Positions 12,201 through 22,403 of a DNA stretch of 64,000 nucleotides are shown piece after piece (within the stretch, counting starts at the first letter, position 1; each line of letters begins with the position of its first letter). This stretch comes from Hormiphora californensis (lineage: Eukaryota > Ctenophora > Tentaculata > Cydippida > Pleurobrachiidae). The position numbers and the translations under genes were made by a program. The notes under the pieces are model-generated. The model was not told the DNA's origin. It saw only the letters and a program-made list of their open reading frames with translations, and ran no database searches. Where the stretch lies: contig CM035362.1 in assembly GCA_020137815.1 (NCBI GenBank), positions 6,237,960 through 6,301,959 on the forward strand. Direction: 5' to 3'.

Positions 12201-15132
12201 AGGAGGAGAATCAAAGACTGGGGGAGAGTCTAGCCAACACGGTATGTATGGCATCCATTTCAAATGGACCAGGAACCGACCGAATCAGGAAATACTGGTC
12301 CCTGATTGGCTGATAACCAGTCACATGACCTAAATAACGAGTTCTGATTGGTTGTTTACTTGTGTCGGTCGGTTCCTGACCATTTGTGTCATATATTGGC
12401 CGTGGGAAACCAACCCAGGAGTCCTTCTCTCATCCAATCTCTCATTACTTGGGCTGTTCCAAAGTGACATCTAAGCGAATACCCTTCCCCCACTCTCAAT
12501 AGGAAAAGACCCACTCGGTAAAGGTGGCCACACTTCATGAGGAAATGTCTCGCAAAATGGAGGGTCTCTCACAGGTACATACATTCAGTAATTAGTTAGT
12601 TAGTAGCCTGTACCCCTGTTTTGATATGTTAACCGTGGTAACTATATATGGTAACCATGGTAACTATCATGGTAACCATGGTAACTATCATGGTAACCAT
12701 GGTAACTATCATGGTAACTATCATGGTAACTATCATGGTAACTATGTATGGTAACCATGGTAACTATCATGGTAACCATGGTAACTATCATGGTAACCAT
12801 CATGGTAACTATCATGGTAACCATGGTAACTATGTATGGTAACCATGGTAACTAATTGTAGGTGGGTGGTCTACAGAACCAGATCAGAATGTTGGAGAGC
12901 AGTTTAGAGCAAAGTAAGGTGGAAGCCGAGGGAATACAAGCTAAATGCACCAACACTGTAAGTAGTTATCACAGCGCTGGCAAGGGGGCTGATCTTACTT
13001 TCTTTGGACACAGAGCAGTTAGTTTATGGACATGCAATCTGCGGTTCATTCTCCTAAACTATGTGATACATTACCTTTACCCAATTGTGTCACAGAAGAC
13101 TGCCCTGATCTCCGATGTCACACCCCCTTGTAACACGACAACTTCCCTGAGTTTGTAATTGTCCCACCCCACTAAACAACTTTACTCTGTTTCCCCGCGG
13201 GTTTGAACACAACTTCCCCCTCCAGGTGACAGAGTACAGTAGTAAACTACTAGCCTCTGAGAAGAGATGCTCTGGACTCCGAGAGGAGATGGAAAGTATC
13301 AGGGATACAGTCAGATCACGTGATCAGGATATTGAGCAGCTGAAGATTCAACACGATCTAGCGTTAGAGAAGTTGAGGAGAGATCACATTACACGGGAGG
13401 AGCATGATCAGGCAGTGTTCAATTTGGAAACTGCTTACGAAATGAATCTACAGGTAGTTATAGAGTACTTATTAGACATTAGGAATTAGAGATTGGAGAG
13501 GTGGATTGGTAACGAAGTTACCCCTCCCTTGCCGGCGCGCGAAGCACACCAAACAGAGTGTGAGGTGTCTTCGATACCAAAGAGGTGGACGTCACTGGAC
13601 GGTGGTACGATCACAATTGTTCGTATCAGACCCTCCTTCACCAATCTTGTGAAAAGGAGGGTTCTGTAAATTACCCCTTCTAAGTCTCTCACCCCTAACT
13701 CCTTCTCCCCCTAACCCCTTCTCCCCCTAACCCCATCCCCCTAACCCTTTCTCTCACCCCTTTCTCCTTCTCTCACCCCTAACTCCTTCTCTCACCCCTT
13801 TCTCTCACCCCTTTCTCTCACCCCTTCCCCCTAACCCCTTTCTCTCACCCTATCCCCCTAACTCCTTCTCTCACCCCTAACTCCTTCCCCCCTAACCTCT
13901 CACCCCTAACCCCTTTCTCAACCCCTTCCCCAATCCCCCTTTCTCAACCCCTAACTCATCCGCCCTTTTCTCGACGAGTGTACCAGTATTGGTGTAACAA
14001 TAACCCCTTCCCTCTTCATTCTAGGAGCAGAGGACCCAGCTTGAGAGCGAGATGAAGCAACTGAGAGAGGAACTAGGAACAGATCATCTGGAGAGTGTTA
14101 CAAAGAGACATCGGAGTGAAATTGAGGCGACACGGGCTGAAATAATATTCGAAACAAGACAAGAATATGATGATAAAATGCGGTCGTGGAAGGTGCGTGT
14201 TTCTCTCTCTTTCTCTCCCTTTCACTCCAAACCACCCATCCCTCCGTCTCTATAAATCCCCCTCTCTTCCTCCAGGAGTCTCTCTCCCTCTGTCTCTATA
14301 ACTCCCCCTTCTCTCGCTATAATCCTCCCCTCTCTCGCTATAACTCCCCCTCTCTCGCTATAATCCTCCCCTCTCTTGCTATAACTCCCCCATCTCTCTC
14401 TCTCGCTATAACTCCCCCATCTCTCTCTCTCTCTCTCTCTCTCTCGCTATAACTCCCCCCTCTTCCCCCAGGAATCTATTGAGCACCCCTCTCTCCCTAT
14501 ATTCTATAACTCCCCATCTCTCTCTATGCTCTATACCCCCCTCTCTCCCAGGAATCCACTGAGCAACCCCCCCCCCCCCTCTCTCTCTCGCTATAACTCC
14601 CCCCTCTTCCCCCAGGAATCCACTGAGCAACCCCCCCCCCCCCTCTCTCTCTCGCTATAACTCCCCCCTCTTCCCCCAGGAATCCACTGAGCAACCCCCC
14701 CCCCCTCTCTCTCTCGCTATAACTCCCCCCCCCCCTTTCCCAGGAATATATTGAGCAACCCCCATCCCCATAACTCCCCTCTTCCCCCAGGAATCTATTG
14801 AGCAGCAGAACCTAGAGGAAATGAACCGAGTTATGTCAGACAACAGCAGAGAGCGACAGAAACTTCTCCGGGAACTGGAACTCCTCCGTGATCACCACAC
14901 AAACAAGAAAACACCTAACTCAGACCATTTAGACAATGTGGGTAGACTATCTGTTAGCTCGGAGTGCAGTGACCTCAGCCTGTTAGAGACTGAGTTCGAA
15001 TATTTGAAGGAGATATTGTTGAGGTATCTGAAAGGGGAGCATACTGAACAATTGTTGAAGGTCGTCATGGCGATCCTAAAATTTAGTGATAGAGAGAAAG
15101 CAGAGATTATCTCAAAACGAATTATGAGCTGA
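6210..15132 (+). CDS. GRIP-domain golgin (golgin-245/golgin-97-like), 16 3'-terminal exons
   Basis: A long coiled-coil tether of the trans-Golgi. The family binds the GTPase Arl1 through a C-terminal GRIP domain and captures transport vesicles. Exons: 6210-6397, 6624-6789, 7232-7384, 8424-8568, 8729-8829, 9000-9100, 9271-9421, 9703-10944, 11239-11376, 11633-11854, 11942-12241, 12503-12574, 12862-12957, 13226-13453, 14025-14192, 14791-15132. All are bounded by AG and GT, and the phases join into 1,271 codons with a single final stop. The product is Glu/Lys/Leu/Gln-rich heptad sequence almost throughout. The last exon encodes a GRIP-type end with [13 protein letters not shown] and VVMAILKFS. 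The 5' exons lie left of the window, beyond the satellite. Most introns contain minisatellites or transposon copies. Which golgin ortholog this is cannot be settled here. Confidence 0.9.
6531..6664 (+). repeat. Tandem duplication across the acceptor of golgin exon 2
   Basis: The sequence CACCACCAG followed by GTTGACGKGTAGAGTTGAGG occurs twice, 68 bp apart. The exon-like start is at 6556 in the first copy and 6624 in the second. Only the second copy continues into the open exon. The first, decayed copy runs into a stop after about 14 codons. Both keep an AG acceptor. Confidence 0.85.
7000..7122. repeat. 12-bp GGGACAGAGAGA minisatellite
   Basis: About nine direct copies of GGGACAGAGAGA lie in the intron after golgin exon 2. 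The open frames across it on both strands encode only Arg/Glu/Asp/Thr or Ser/Leu repeats and are not genes. Confidence 0.93.
7690..8423. repeat. 44-bp minisatellite with 266-bp higher-order period, ending at an acceptor
   Basis: About 16 units of GGTTGCCATAGTAACGTCCC plus TAGCAACAATTCCCCTCCCCGAT. Variant units (CTTCTTAATCCCCC, AACATCCC) recur in the same order at 7931 and 8197, giving a higher-order repeat of about 266 bp. The final unit ends CCCCCGATAG at 8423, which is the acceptor of golgin exon 8424-8568. That exon starts GTTGC, as the units do. Each unit with CCCCGATAG|GTTGC therefore resembles an acceptor preceded by a pyrimidine tract. Confidence 0.93.
9443..9535 (+). mobile_element. 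CCAAT/E-box MITE, copy 1 (left end truncated)
   Basis: Starts inside the family at CAGGAAATACTGGTCCCTG and runs to the intact right end CCGGTCGGTTCCTG. It contains ATTGGCTGATAACC, GTCACGTGAC and CTGATTGGTTG. It lies in a golgin intron, 21 bp after the donor of exon 9271-9421. Confidence 0.93.
9703..10944 (+). CDS. Golgin exon 8 of the window: 414-codon coiled-coil exon
   Basis: This is the largest exon of the golgin and is phase 0 at both ends. It encodes uninterrupted coiled coil rich in Glu, Lys, Leu and Ser. Near its start the codons for ISRLQDEA plus a few more are duplicated in tandem. About 60 codons in, the block [13 protein letters not shown] is also duplicated. Further on, SELE-type units repeat (SDLE, SELE, SELE). 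The protein therefore grows by short in-frame duplications, as its introns do by minisatellite growth. The donor AAAG|GTGGGT opens directly into a GGGTGTTGTTA array. Confidence 0.9.
10945..11174. repeat. GGGTGTTGTTA array starting at a splice donor
   Basis: Irregular copies of TTAGGGTGTTG and TTAGGGTGTTAGTTG begin exactly at the donor AAAG|GTGGGTGTTG. The TTAGGG part resembles the animal telomere repeat, but the unit is longer and interstitial. Confidence 0.92.
12271..12377 (+). mobile_element. CCAAT/E-box MITE, copy 2 (full length)
   Basis: A complete 107-bp copy with terminal inverted repeats AGGAACCGACCGAA and TCGGTCGGTTCCT. The centre has inverted CCAAT boxes and a CACGTG core (here TCACATGAC, one base changed). 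It is in a golgin intron. No clear target-site duplication is seen. Confidence 0.95.
12632..12858. repeat. GGTAACCATGGTAACTATCAT minisatellite
   Basis: Mixed copies of GGTAACCATGGTAACTATC, with variants TATGTATGGTAAC, fill the intron up to the acceptor ATTGTAG at 12861. The unit contains the palindrome GTAACCATGGTAAC, a core shared with other arrays in this window. Confidence 0.95.
13690..13960. repeat. Pyrimidine-rich minisatellite CTAACCCCTTTCTCTCACCC
   Basis: Irregular repeats of CTAACYCCTTCTC and CACCCCTTTCTCT precede golgin exon 14025-14192. The array lengthens the intron's pyrimidine tract. No coding potential is seen. Confidence 0.9.
14225..14790 (+). repeat. CT-rich array with five imperfect copies of the exon-16 acceptor
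   Basis: The intron before the last golgin exon repeats CTCTCGCTATAACTCCCCC. From 14460 on, units also carry TTCCCCCAGGAATCTATTGA or close variants (CAGGAATCCACTGAGCAACC, CAGGAATATATTGAGCAACC). The true exon begins CCCCCAG|GAATCTATTGAGCAGCAG at 14791. The duplicated segment therefore includes the polypyrimidine tract, the AG and the first 15 or so exon bases. Long C runs follow each decoy. Confidence 0.9.
14791..15132 (+). CDS. Golgin terminal exon with GRIP domain
   Basis: This 113-codon exon ends in TGA at 15130-15132. The first part is coiled coil ([13 protein letters not shown]). A Ser-rich linker follows, then a GRIP domain from about 14985 to 15115 with the pattern [29 protein letters not shown] and EKAEIISKR. 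The conserved aromatic-Leu pair near the domain start (EYL) is present. The family uses that Tyr to bind Arl1-GTP. The acceptor region is preceded by several imperfect copies of the acceptor plus the codons GAATCTATTGAGCA. Confidence 0.88.
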   Translation, partial: ESIEQQNLEEMNRVMSDNSRERQKLLRELELLRDHHTNKKTPNSDHLDNVGRLSVSSECSDLSLLETEFEYLKEILLRYLKGEHTEQLLKVVMAILKFSDREKAEIISKRIMS

Positions 15133-16576
15133 TACCCAGCTGATAGTACAATTATCATGATATTATTTTAATGGGACACGTGTTCATGATCATATAGGAT
15201 TGTGAAACTACAATATATATTAGTGAGGAAGTTTAGTCTTCTCCTTCCGGATGGACAAAATGAGTAGACGGGGTTTTTATTGTAGAAGAATATACAAGTA
15301 TATTGGTTCGCTGGCGGACAGATCGTGTTTTATGAAAGATATCGGATATTGAGAAAGCGATACCGGATACCACGGCGTGGTAACTAGTGCGTGGTAACCG
15401 TGGTAACGGTGCTAACTCAACAACACAAATACAGATTGAGACATGATATAGTGATTCTGATAATTGTTAATTTATTATAAGTGTGGTTGTAAAAATAAGA
15501 TAAGCGTGTCTTTACAGTTTTAAGTATAACGTTACCATGGTTATGCGAGGGAGTTATGTGATGGATGTGATTCCTTTCTGGTATCACCAGACCCAGAGAA
15601 TCAATTAAACGCGTTTAATTGATTCTATGAGCGTGTGAAACACTGTTCTGAAACACTGTTCTGAGACACTGTTCTGAGCGCTCAGATCGGGTCTGACCAG
15701 ACAGCTGTCTGGCGCCGCGACCCATCTGAGCGCACTGTCGCCAACAAATCAAATTGGGGTCTGGCGCCGCCAGACAGCCAGACAGTATGATTCTAATTAA
15801 TTAATCCTAATTAATTACAGCGTATATAATTGAGATTCTATCGGTGCCTAACGAAGTGCCGTTTGATTGCGTGATTGTGAAGAAGGCAATTATTTTCTCG
15901 GTATTTGTTTTCTTTTTTTCTGATTTTCTTTTCACCACTTCCACTAAAGTACCAGTGTTTGTTATTTGATATACCAGCCAATAATAAGGGGACATTGGAA
16001 ACAGCCCACCAAGCAATACCACTCAGAGCTATCACCATTCACCAATGCGGTTTAAAAATAAAAACTCAGTTGTATAAGCATGTGCACACACGTCCGGCCA
16101 ATGATCTGACCATGGCTATTGCACGCTCTGACAGTGCAGTGCACTCGCACGTTTTACTTTTTGCCCCAGATTGTTGTTTCCAATGTCCCCTTTACCAAAA
16201 CACGGATATTTTATTAAATGTAAGAGAATTGAATTAGAATATAACAGTAAAGGAGGGGGGAATGTTCAGGTGGGAAAACAAAAATAAATAGAGACAGGTG
16301 CACAACCAAAATATATATATTATCTTCTCCTCTCCCTGCCCAAAAAAAGGGGGGGCGAGGGGGGACGAGAAGAGTGGACCTATCTCTCTACCATGGTTGG
16401 TATTCCATAAACAAAAACAGGGGGGTTGTGGGGGGATACATATTGGAGTAATCAATTTGATCAAAAATTAATAATGCGCCCCTGGGCACATCACACATGG
16501 TAACCATGGTAACTATCATGGTAACCATAATGCGCCCCTAGGCACATCACACAAAGTGTCCATATATTGTGCTGAG
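15133..16576. other. Intergenic, palindrome-rich
   Basis: This is the 3' flank of the golgin gene. It has a perfect 28-bp palindrome at 15598-15625 (GAATCAATTAAACG and its complement). From 15640 to 15790 it holds clustered inverted motifs such as TCTGGCGCCGCCAGAC and three copies of ACACTGTTCTGA. An 18-bp inverted repeat AAGGGGACATTGGAAACA lies near 15985 and 16178. The sequence around 16498-16530 has CATGGTAACCATGGTAAC. The open frames of 70-110 codons show no recognisable protein features. Confidence 0.6.
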
Positions 16577-16859
16577 TTACATAGTTGAAAACAACTGCAT
16601 TTCTTCTTTAGTGTGCTGGTTGGGGCATTTAGAACGTCTAAAACACTTCACTCCCCACTGGCATGGCTGCTTCCTGGAGCCTTGTTTCTGAAACAGTGTT
16701 GCAATTAGTATCTCTATTATTGTTTTGATACAATGCACCAAACCGAATTCTTATCACAGAGATTATAGACTTGAGATATAAAACAGATATATTGTGTCCT
16801 CTCACCTGTTTGGAAATATCGGTTTCACCAGCAGTCGTCCAGCCAGCAGATTTACCCTT
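16577..16859 (-). CDS. C-terminal exons of a CCCH zinc-finger protein
   Basis: On the minus strand the acceptor TTTACTGTTTCAG is followed by an 18-codon exon (16806-16859) and donor GTGAGAGG. A second acceptor CACTGTTTCAG leads to a 37-codon exon (16577-16687) ending in TAA. Both are phase 0 and join cleanly. The last exon encodes PCQWGVKCFRRSKCPNQH, which fits a C-x5-C-x5-C-x3-H zinc finger. Such fingers commonly bind RNA in the CCCH families. The upstream exons may include the minus-strand first exon at 21701-22293, but that exon ends in phase 2, so at least one further exon would be needed. I cannot name the protein. Confidence 0.6.
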
Positions 16860-16879
16860 CTGAAACAGTAAAGAGGTAA

Positions 16880-17080
16880 CAGGGGGGTGATAGATTCTAT
16901 GAAACAGGTAATTACAGGGGGGCCGATAGATTCTAGTAAACAGTTAATTACAGGGGGGCCGATAGATTCTAGTAAACAGTTAATTACAGGGGGGCCGATA
17001 GATTCTAGAAACCAGGTAATTACAGGGGCACTATGGGGTCAATTCCCCATAGTGAGGGGCCGATATTATTCTAGAAAATC
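16880..17080. repeat. 36-bp minisatellite
   Basis: About five copies of ACAGGGGGGCCGATAGATTC plus TAGTAAACAGTTAATT. The last copy is interrupted by a small palindrome ACTATGGGGTCAATTCCCCATAGT. Confidence 0.9.
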
Positions 17081-17313
17081 ATAGTACGGAAGTAGGGTAA
17101 CTTCTTCTGGGGAACAAAAGAGACCCCGCTCTTTGAACAACTAAAGACCGCTCCCGCGCAGCATCACACTGCTGACAATGTGTACTTTTCATTGATGGCG
17201 CGCAACTTTCACGGGGCGCCAGCGCGACTATCACGTTTTAGCGAGGAGATAGGCCTAAAAATATACTTCTTGCAGCAGCCTTGGACCTGCATTCTCTCTA
17301 TTTTCAATAGCTG

Positions 17314-17344
<31 letters not shown>

Positions 17345-17663
17345 TTTCCAAATGCGTCCCTCACTTGTGCTATTTGTGGTATAAAACGTGAACAAAACAA
17401 GAACAAATGTGGGACGACTGAAAATCTGCAAGGAATGAACGAATTCAGAAAATAATTATAGAGAGGAAAAGAGAGAAGAGAGAGAGAGAAGATAGCGATA
17501 CGATGAGAGAGACAGAGAGAGATAGGATAGAGCATATATGAGACTCTGAGATGATGGATAGCTCTCAAGAAAGAGGTTCAGATTAGTATGGCAGCGCATC
17601 TCGCGATTGCTCTCTCCGCTATATTGATATCTCTCTCGCGCGCTATCTCGCGAAAAATGCCCC
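17081..17663. other. Intergenic, no gene seen
   Basis: Contains a short CT run (17320-17345) and GA-rich sequence at 17460-17530. No convincing exon was found on either strand. Confidence 0.6.
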
Positions 17664-17774
17664 TTGGTACTGTGTGTCAAGTGATGCCCTGTTTTGTACT
17701 GTGTGTCAAGTGTCCCATATGGTAACTGTGTGTCACGTGATATGCCCATATATGGTAACTGTGTGTCAAGTGAT
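17664..17774. repeat. 33-bp satellite, left part (split by insertion)
   Basis: About three degenerate units of ATATGCCCATATATGGTAAC plus TGTGTGTCAAGTG. It breaks off after CAAGTGAT at 17774. The same register resumes with ATGCCCATG at 19975, so the two parts were once one array. Confidence 0.9.
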
Positions 17775-18072
17775 CACTGCGCTGGCAAGCGCAAAGGTGA
17801 CCATCCCCTCCCCCCAGCCGCGCGTGCCAGAGTGCAGTAATAACTTTTTTCAGTTTTTAGCTAAAAATGGCATTTTGCGACGCCCATAGCGAGGCCCCCA
17901 CTGCACCGATCGGTCTGAAATTTGGTATATAGTGTCACATAGTCTAGATCTACTGTAGTTTAAAAGGGCAAGTCTCTATCTTTTTTAGTTTTAGAGATAT
18001 GGTATCGTGAAAAAAGCAATAAATGTCCCGGGTCTATCTATCTATCTATCTATGTATCTATGTATCTATTAG

Positions 18073-19069
18073 TAAGGTGATAAGCCAGGAACACCACAAA
18101 AAAATTTGTTACAAAGGAATTCCACCTCAAATGTACTCCTAAGGGTCCCCTCTATCGACTCCAACCAATGCTCATATTTGCTCAGGGGTGCTAAGGCCTC
18201 ATTTCCGGGTGGGCGTGGTACCTGTATTTTCAGCCTGAGGCCAAAACCATAAGTATCCTTAAAATAGGAGTAGAGATAAAATCGAGGGCACTAAAGTGAT
18301 CAGCGCCCTCGCATTAGTGGGGGTAGGTGCCGGAATTAAGTCTCTATCTCAACTGGTTAATGAGATAATTGGATAATTAGGTTTGCGCACAACCGTTTTT
18401 TGGCTATATGGCTATAGCCACTTAGGAATGGTTTAGAGACTTTTCATTGGTGCCATTTTGTAGGCAAAACGAAGTTATGGGGGGTCGACGTCGGACTTTT
18501 AAGCTCTATCTTCAACCGTTTAGCCGTTATTTGGCTTTTAAGATTCTCCAAATGAGCTAAATACGGTAAAAAACCCCGATTTTGAACACCGTTAAAGCCA
18601 AATAACGGCTAAACGGTTGAAGATAGAGCTTAAAAGTTCGACGTCGACCCCCCATAACTTCGTTTTGCCTACAAAATGGCACCAATGAAAAGTCTCTAAA
18701 CCATTCCTAAGTGGCTATAGCCATATAGCCAAAAAACGGTTATGCGCAAACCTAATTATCCAATTATCTAATTAACCAGATGAGATAGAGACTTAATTCC
18801 GGCACCTACCCCCACTAATGCGAGGACGCTGATCACTCTAGTGCCCTCGATTTTATCTCTACTCCTATTTTAAGGGTACTTATGGTTTTGGCCTCAGGCT
18901 GAAAATACAGGTACCACGCCTACCCGGAAATGAGGCCTTAGCACCCCTGAGCAAATATGAGCATTGGTTGGAATCGATAGAGGGGACCCTTAGGAGTACA
19001 TTTGAGGTGGAATTCCTTTGTAACAAATTTTTTTGTGGTTGAGGCTAAAATTTTAGTTAAATCACCTTA
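18073..19069. mobile_element. Fold-back element with 445-bp inverted arms
   Basis: Arms at 18093-18537 and 18594-19039 are near-perfect inverted copies around a 56-bp spacer. Differences are scattered single bases (for example GTCGACGTCGGAC against the complement of GTTCGACGTCGAC). Outer ends TAAGGTGAT at 18073 and ATCACCTTA at 19061 are also inverted. No coding sequence is seen, so it is a non-autonomous fold-back element. Its transcript would form a long hairpin. Confidence 0.92.
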
Positions 19070-19695
19070 TTATATGGATAGACGCTGTTTTTACCAAATT
19101 TATAATCATTTTTGAGAGAAAACGACATAAGATAGACACTTCTCGTTTGTTGCATTCGAAAGATAATCGTTCAAATTGTGTAGACGAATAGTTTTCATGT
19201 TCTAGGTCCAACCAGAACGTCTTAACAAACTGTCATAAAGATACGAGTTTTTTCAAATCAACCAAATTTCTTTGAGCTCAATTTACACCCTGAAGACGGC
19301 TTCTGATTGAAAAACGGAGACCACACTTACGAAAGATAATCGTCTATACTTTCAGAAACTATATTGCGAATTCGTGAAACTCTATATCTAAGGGTCTCAA
19401 ATCGCGTCTGAAGTGTTAAGACTGTATGAAAATAGATATGACGATAGTGCGATTTTCGCCATAGCGACCTCAAATCTTGTCCAATCGATCTCAAACTTGG
19501 TCAGCATCTTTACCTAGATGAGCCTGATAATAATACATACCTATCATGACGTTATAACGTCGTGACGTTACGCTATGACGTCATAATGACGTCAAAATTG
19601 AAATTTTCGTATTTTAGCGATTCCTGACGGTCTTTACACGTCCAGACATGTCTTACATCGTATTTCACATCAGAAAATACCAAAAATATACCCCA

Positions 19696-19974
19696 ATTAT
19701 GCCAAAAACTAACAGAAATTAGTTGACTGGAGAGGTGACCATTTTGTTGTCAAACTGACACCTTTGCCCTGCCCGGGTTACGGATATCATCGATGGGGTA
19801 AATCAGGGGTAAATCAGGGAGTTTGAGAAGAGAGAAAGAGAGAGAGAGATAGGGGAGAGAAAGAAATCAGAGAGGGAAAGATAATGATGAAACCCGGAGA
19901 GGGCAAAGGTGTCAGTTTGACAACAAAATGGTCACCTTTCCAGCCAACTAATTTCTGTTAGTTTTTGGCATAAT
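19696..19974. mobile_element. 279-bp fold-back element
   Basis: ATTATGCCAAAAACTAACAG at the left and its complement ending GGCATAAT at the right bound arms of about 80 bp. The arms include AGGTGACCATTTTGTTGTC and its inverse. The centre has GATATCATCGAT and a GA-rich stretch. It forms the right edge of the insertion in the satellite. Confidence 0.88.
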
Positions 19975-20619
19975 ATGCCCATGTATGGTAACTGTGTGTC
20001 AAGTGATATACCCATATATGGTAACTGTGTGTCAAGTGATATGACCATATATGGTAACTGTGTGTCAAGTGATATGCCCATATATGGTAACTGTGTGTCA
20101 AGTGATATGCCCATATATGGTAACTATGTGTCAAGTGATATGCCCATGTATGGTAACTGTGTGTCAAGTGATATGCCATGTATGGTAACTGTGTGTCACG
20201 TGATATGCCCATATATGGTAACTGTGTGTCAAGTGATATGCCCATGTATGGTAACTGTGTGTCAAGTGATATGCCATGTATGGTAACTGTGTGTCAAGTG
20301 ATATGCCCATGTATGGTAACTGAGTGTCACGTGATATGCCCATATATGGTAACTGTGTGTCAAGTGATATGCCCATATATGGTAACTGTGTGTCAAGTGA
20401 TATGCCCATGTATGGTAACTGTGTGTCAAGTGATATGCCATGTATGGTAACTGTGTGTCAAGTGATATGCCCATGTATGGTAACTGAGTGTCACGTGATA
20501 TGCCCATATATGGTAACTGTGTGTCAAGTGATATGCCCATATATGGTAACTGTGTGTCAAGTGATATGCCCATATATGGTAACTGTGTGTCACGTGATAT
20601 GCCCATATATGGTATCACG
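19975..20619. repeat. 33-bp satellite, right part
   Basis: About 19 units of ATATGCCCATRTATGGTAAC plus TGTGTGTCAAGTG. Variants (ATGCCATG, GTGTCACGTG, ACTGAGTG) recur in the same order, giving a higher-order period of about 190 bp (for example 20161 to 20351). Open frames across it are repeat translations only. Confidence 0.95.
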
Positions 20620-21025
20620 TTTTGAGAGGATTGGAGCTGATGTTTGATAAATAAATGACGACACCATATCCCTAGAACACACGGGATATGTGTTAAAACT
20701 TGTGTGAGCGAATAGACCGTCTGCTCCGATAGTTAGGTCAATATTACACCTATATGCAGATATTTGTAAAGAATTCTAATAATTTAGATCTCAGGCTGTT
20801 TGAGGATGTTATCAGTAATGTTTCTACAATTTAAAATGATTTAAAAAAAAATTTAACAAGATTTAAAAATTATTAAAATGAGATCTGATCAGGATTAAAA
20901 ATCTGATCAGGAAAAAAATCAAATGTTTTTACCTTTTTTGCGGTTTACTCTCCCCAGAAAACTGTAGGGGTTTGGACCACGCGTTTTTAACATTTTTACT
21001 CGTCGGTGCGGACGTTGACAGGTTT
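20620..21025. other. Intergenic AT-rich stretch
   Basis: AT-rich sequence with small repeats of AAATCTGATCAGGA near 20880-20920. No gene is seen. It could be intron of the minus-strand gene whose first exon is at 21701-22293. Confidence 0.5.
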
Positions 21026-21034
21026 ACACTGAGA

Positions 21035-21080
<46 letters not shown>

Positions 21081-21459
21081 GAGAGATAGAGAGAGAGGGA
21101 GAGAGAGAGAGAGAGGGGGAGAGATAGAGAGAGGGGGAGAGACTAAGTGAGAGAGATAGCGGTTACAGTAGTGGCTGAGAGTTGGTGTTTTGGTCGTAGG
21201 TTGTAGATCTAAGAAATAGCCTAGGTCAGAAAAAGTAAGCTGCTGAGAGAGAAATATAAAAGAAAGATAGAAAGAGAGAGAGCGAGAGATGAAAGATATA
21301 GAAAGATAGAGAAAAGATAAATATATGCCGATTACGGGTGGATTGACGCTAGTTGTAAGCATAGCACTGTGAAAGAATGTTACATATTTCATGTTTAATT
21401 CTCTTCTCGTTTGTGAATGACCGTGACAATTGACAATATGTGATACATGAAAAGAGAGG

Positions 21460-21524
<65 letters not shown>

Positions 21525-21527
21525 TGT

Positions 21528-21560
<33 letters not shown>

Positions 21561-21575
21561 TGAGAGAGAGGGATT
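21026..21575. repeat. GA microsatellite clusters
   Basis: (GA)n with GGGGAGAGATAGA interruptions at 21026-21145, and a purer (GA)n run at about 21464-21570. The 207-codon minus-strand frame over them is Ser/Leu repeat and is not a gene. They lie just beyond the donor of the minus-strand exon at 21701-22293. Confidence 0.95.
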
Positions 21576-21700
21576 CAGTGCGTCTGTGTACAGGAGAGGA
21601 ACATTACTAGATATTGCTACAGGGATATTGGTAGAGAACTTGACCACAAACTAAAATAGAAAGACAGGAAATGAGAAAGTCATTGGCTGCTGCTACTTAC

Positions 21701-22293
21701 CTAAAATTATTATTTAAAGAGTTCCATCCCGAGTGATCTCCACCTCCATCTCCAATAATTCCGTTATTAAGAGAAAGTGATTCAAAAGGGACAGATAGAA
21801 ACTCCTGAGGAGGGGGGCCACTGAAAGAGGATGCTTCCACCGTCTTGTGCAGAAAGTCATGGACGGACATGTTCTCAAGAGTAGAAGAGGGCGGTGTAGG
21901 AGGGGTGTTGGAATTCAGATAAGGGACTATCCGAGATGTGTCACTTTTTATCGTTTCTCCGTTAGACCAGGGTGTATGGGAGGGTGACTGTTCCCAAAGA
22001 TCAGGTTTCCTAAACCCGTCCATCCCATCGAAAATACTACAATTCTTGTTCCCCAGAGGGAGGTTCGATGAGTAAGACTCACTTCCGTACACATCAAAAT
22101 TGAAAAGGTTCGGTTCGCTGTTGTCCCAACCCTGGTCCCTGATTGGCTGATTACCAGTCACGTGACCTAAATAAAGAGTTCTGATTGGTTGTTCGCTGTT
22201 GTTGTTTGAAAAGTATGATTGGGCGTTGAACATAAAATCGATAGAATGTCCGCCCTTTCCAGATGTTTGAAACTCCGAGTCGAAGATACTCAT
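21701..22293 (-). CDS. First exon of an unrecognised protein with an in-frame MITE insertion
   Basis: ATG at 22293 opens a frame of 197 codons plus two bases, ending AATTTTAG|GTAAGT, a good donor (GT at 21700-21699). The product is rich in Ser, Asn, Pro and Gly (PYLNSNTPPTPPSST, SVHDFLHKTVEASSFSG) with no clear fold. It resembles a disordered N-terminal regulatory region, but this is inference. Bases 22125-22191 are a piece of the CCAAT/E-box MITE between direct repeats TTCGCTGTTGT. Insert plus one repeat is 78 bp, so 26 codons are added without a shift, including YLGHVTGNQPIRDQG. Later exons must lie at lower coordinates. The zinc-finger exons near 16.6 kb are candidates but are not phase-compatible without another exon. 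Confidence 0.72.
22125..22191 (-). mobile_element. CCAAT/E-box MITE, copy 3 (inside a coding exon)
   Basis: Core CTGGTCCCTGATTGGCTGAT, GTCACGTGAC and CTGATTGGTTG, with both terminal repeats missing. It is flanked by TTCGCTGTTGT at 22114-22124 and 22192-22202. It is read in frame by the minus-strand exon. Confidence 0.93.
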
Positions 22294-22403
22294 AGTGCAG
22301 GATTACTAAAAGGAGATGCAGTTTAGAATGTTAAAAGTATTATCCATCCAAAAAATAAACACGTTCGTCACAAATTTGAGGAAGGCATGAAGGTAAGTAA
22401 AGT

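Larger units (their letters stand above)
17775..19974. mobile_element. 2.2-kb composite insertion in the 33-bp satellite
   Basis: The satellite reads CAAGTGAT before this segment and ATGCCC after it, exactly as in an uninterrupted unit. The segment has no open frame of note. It holds a 1-kb fold-back element (18073-19069) and a 279-bp fold-back (19696-19974). GCAAAGGTGACCAT near the left end resembles GGAAAGGTGACCAT in the complement of the right end, which may be weak terminal repeats. Whether it is one element or several nested ones is not resolved. Confidence 0.75.

Noticed and set aside
15905-16237. 110-codon plus-strand frame
   Set aside because: It overlaps an inverted repeat and has no domain or splice support.
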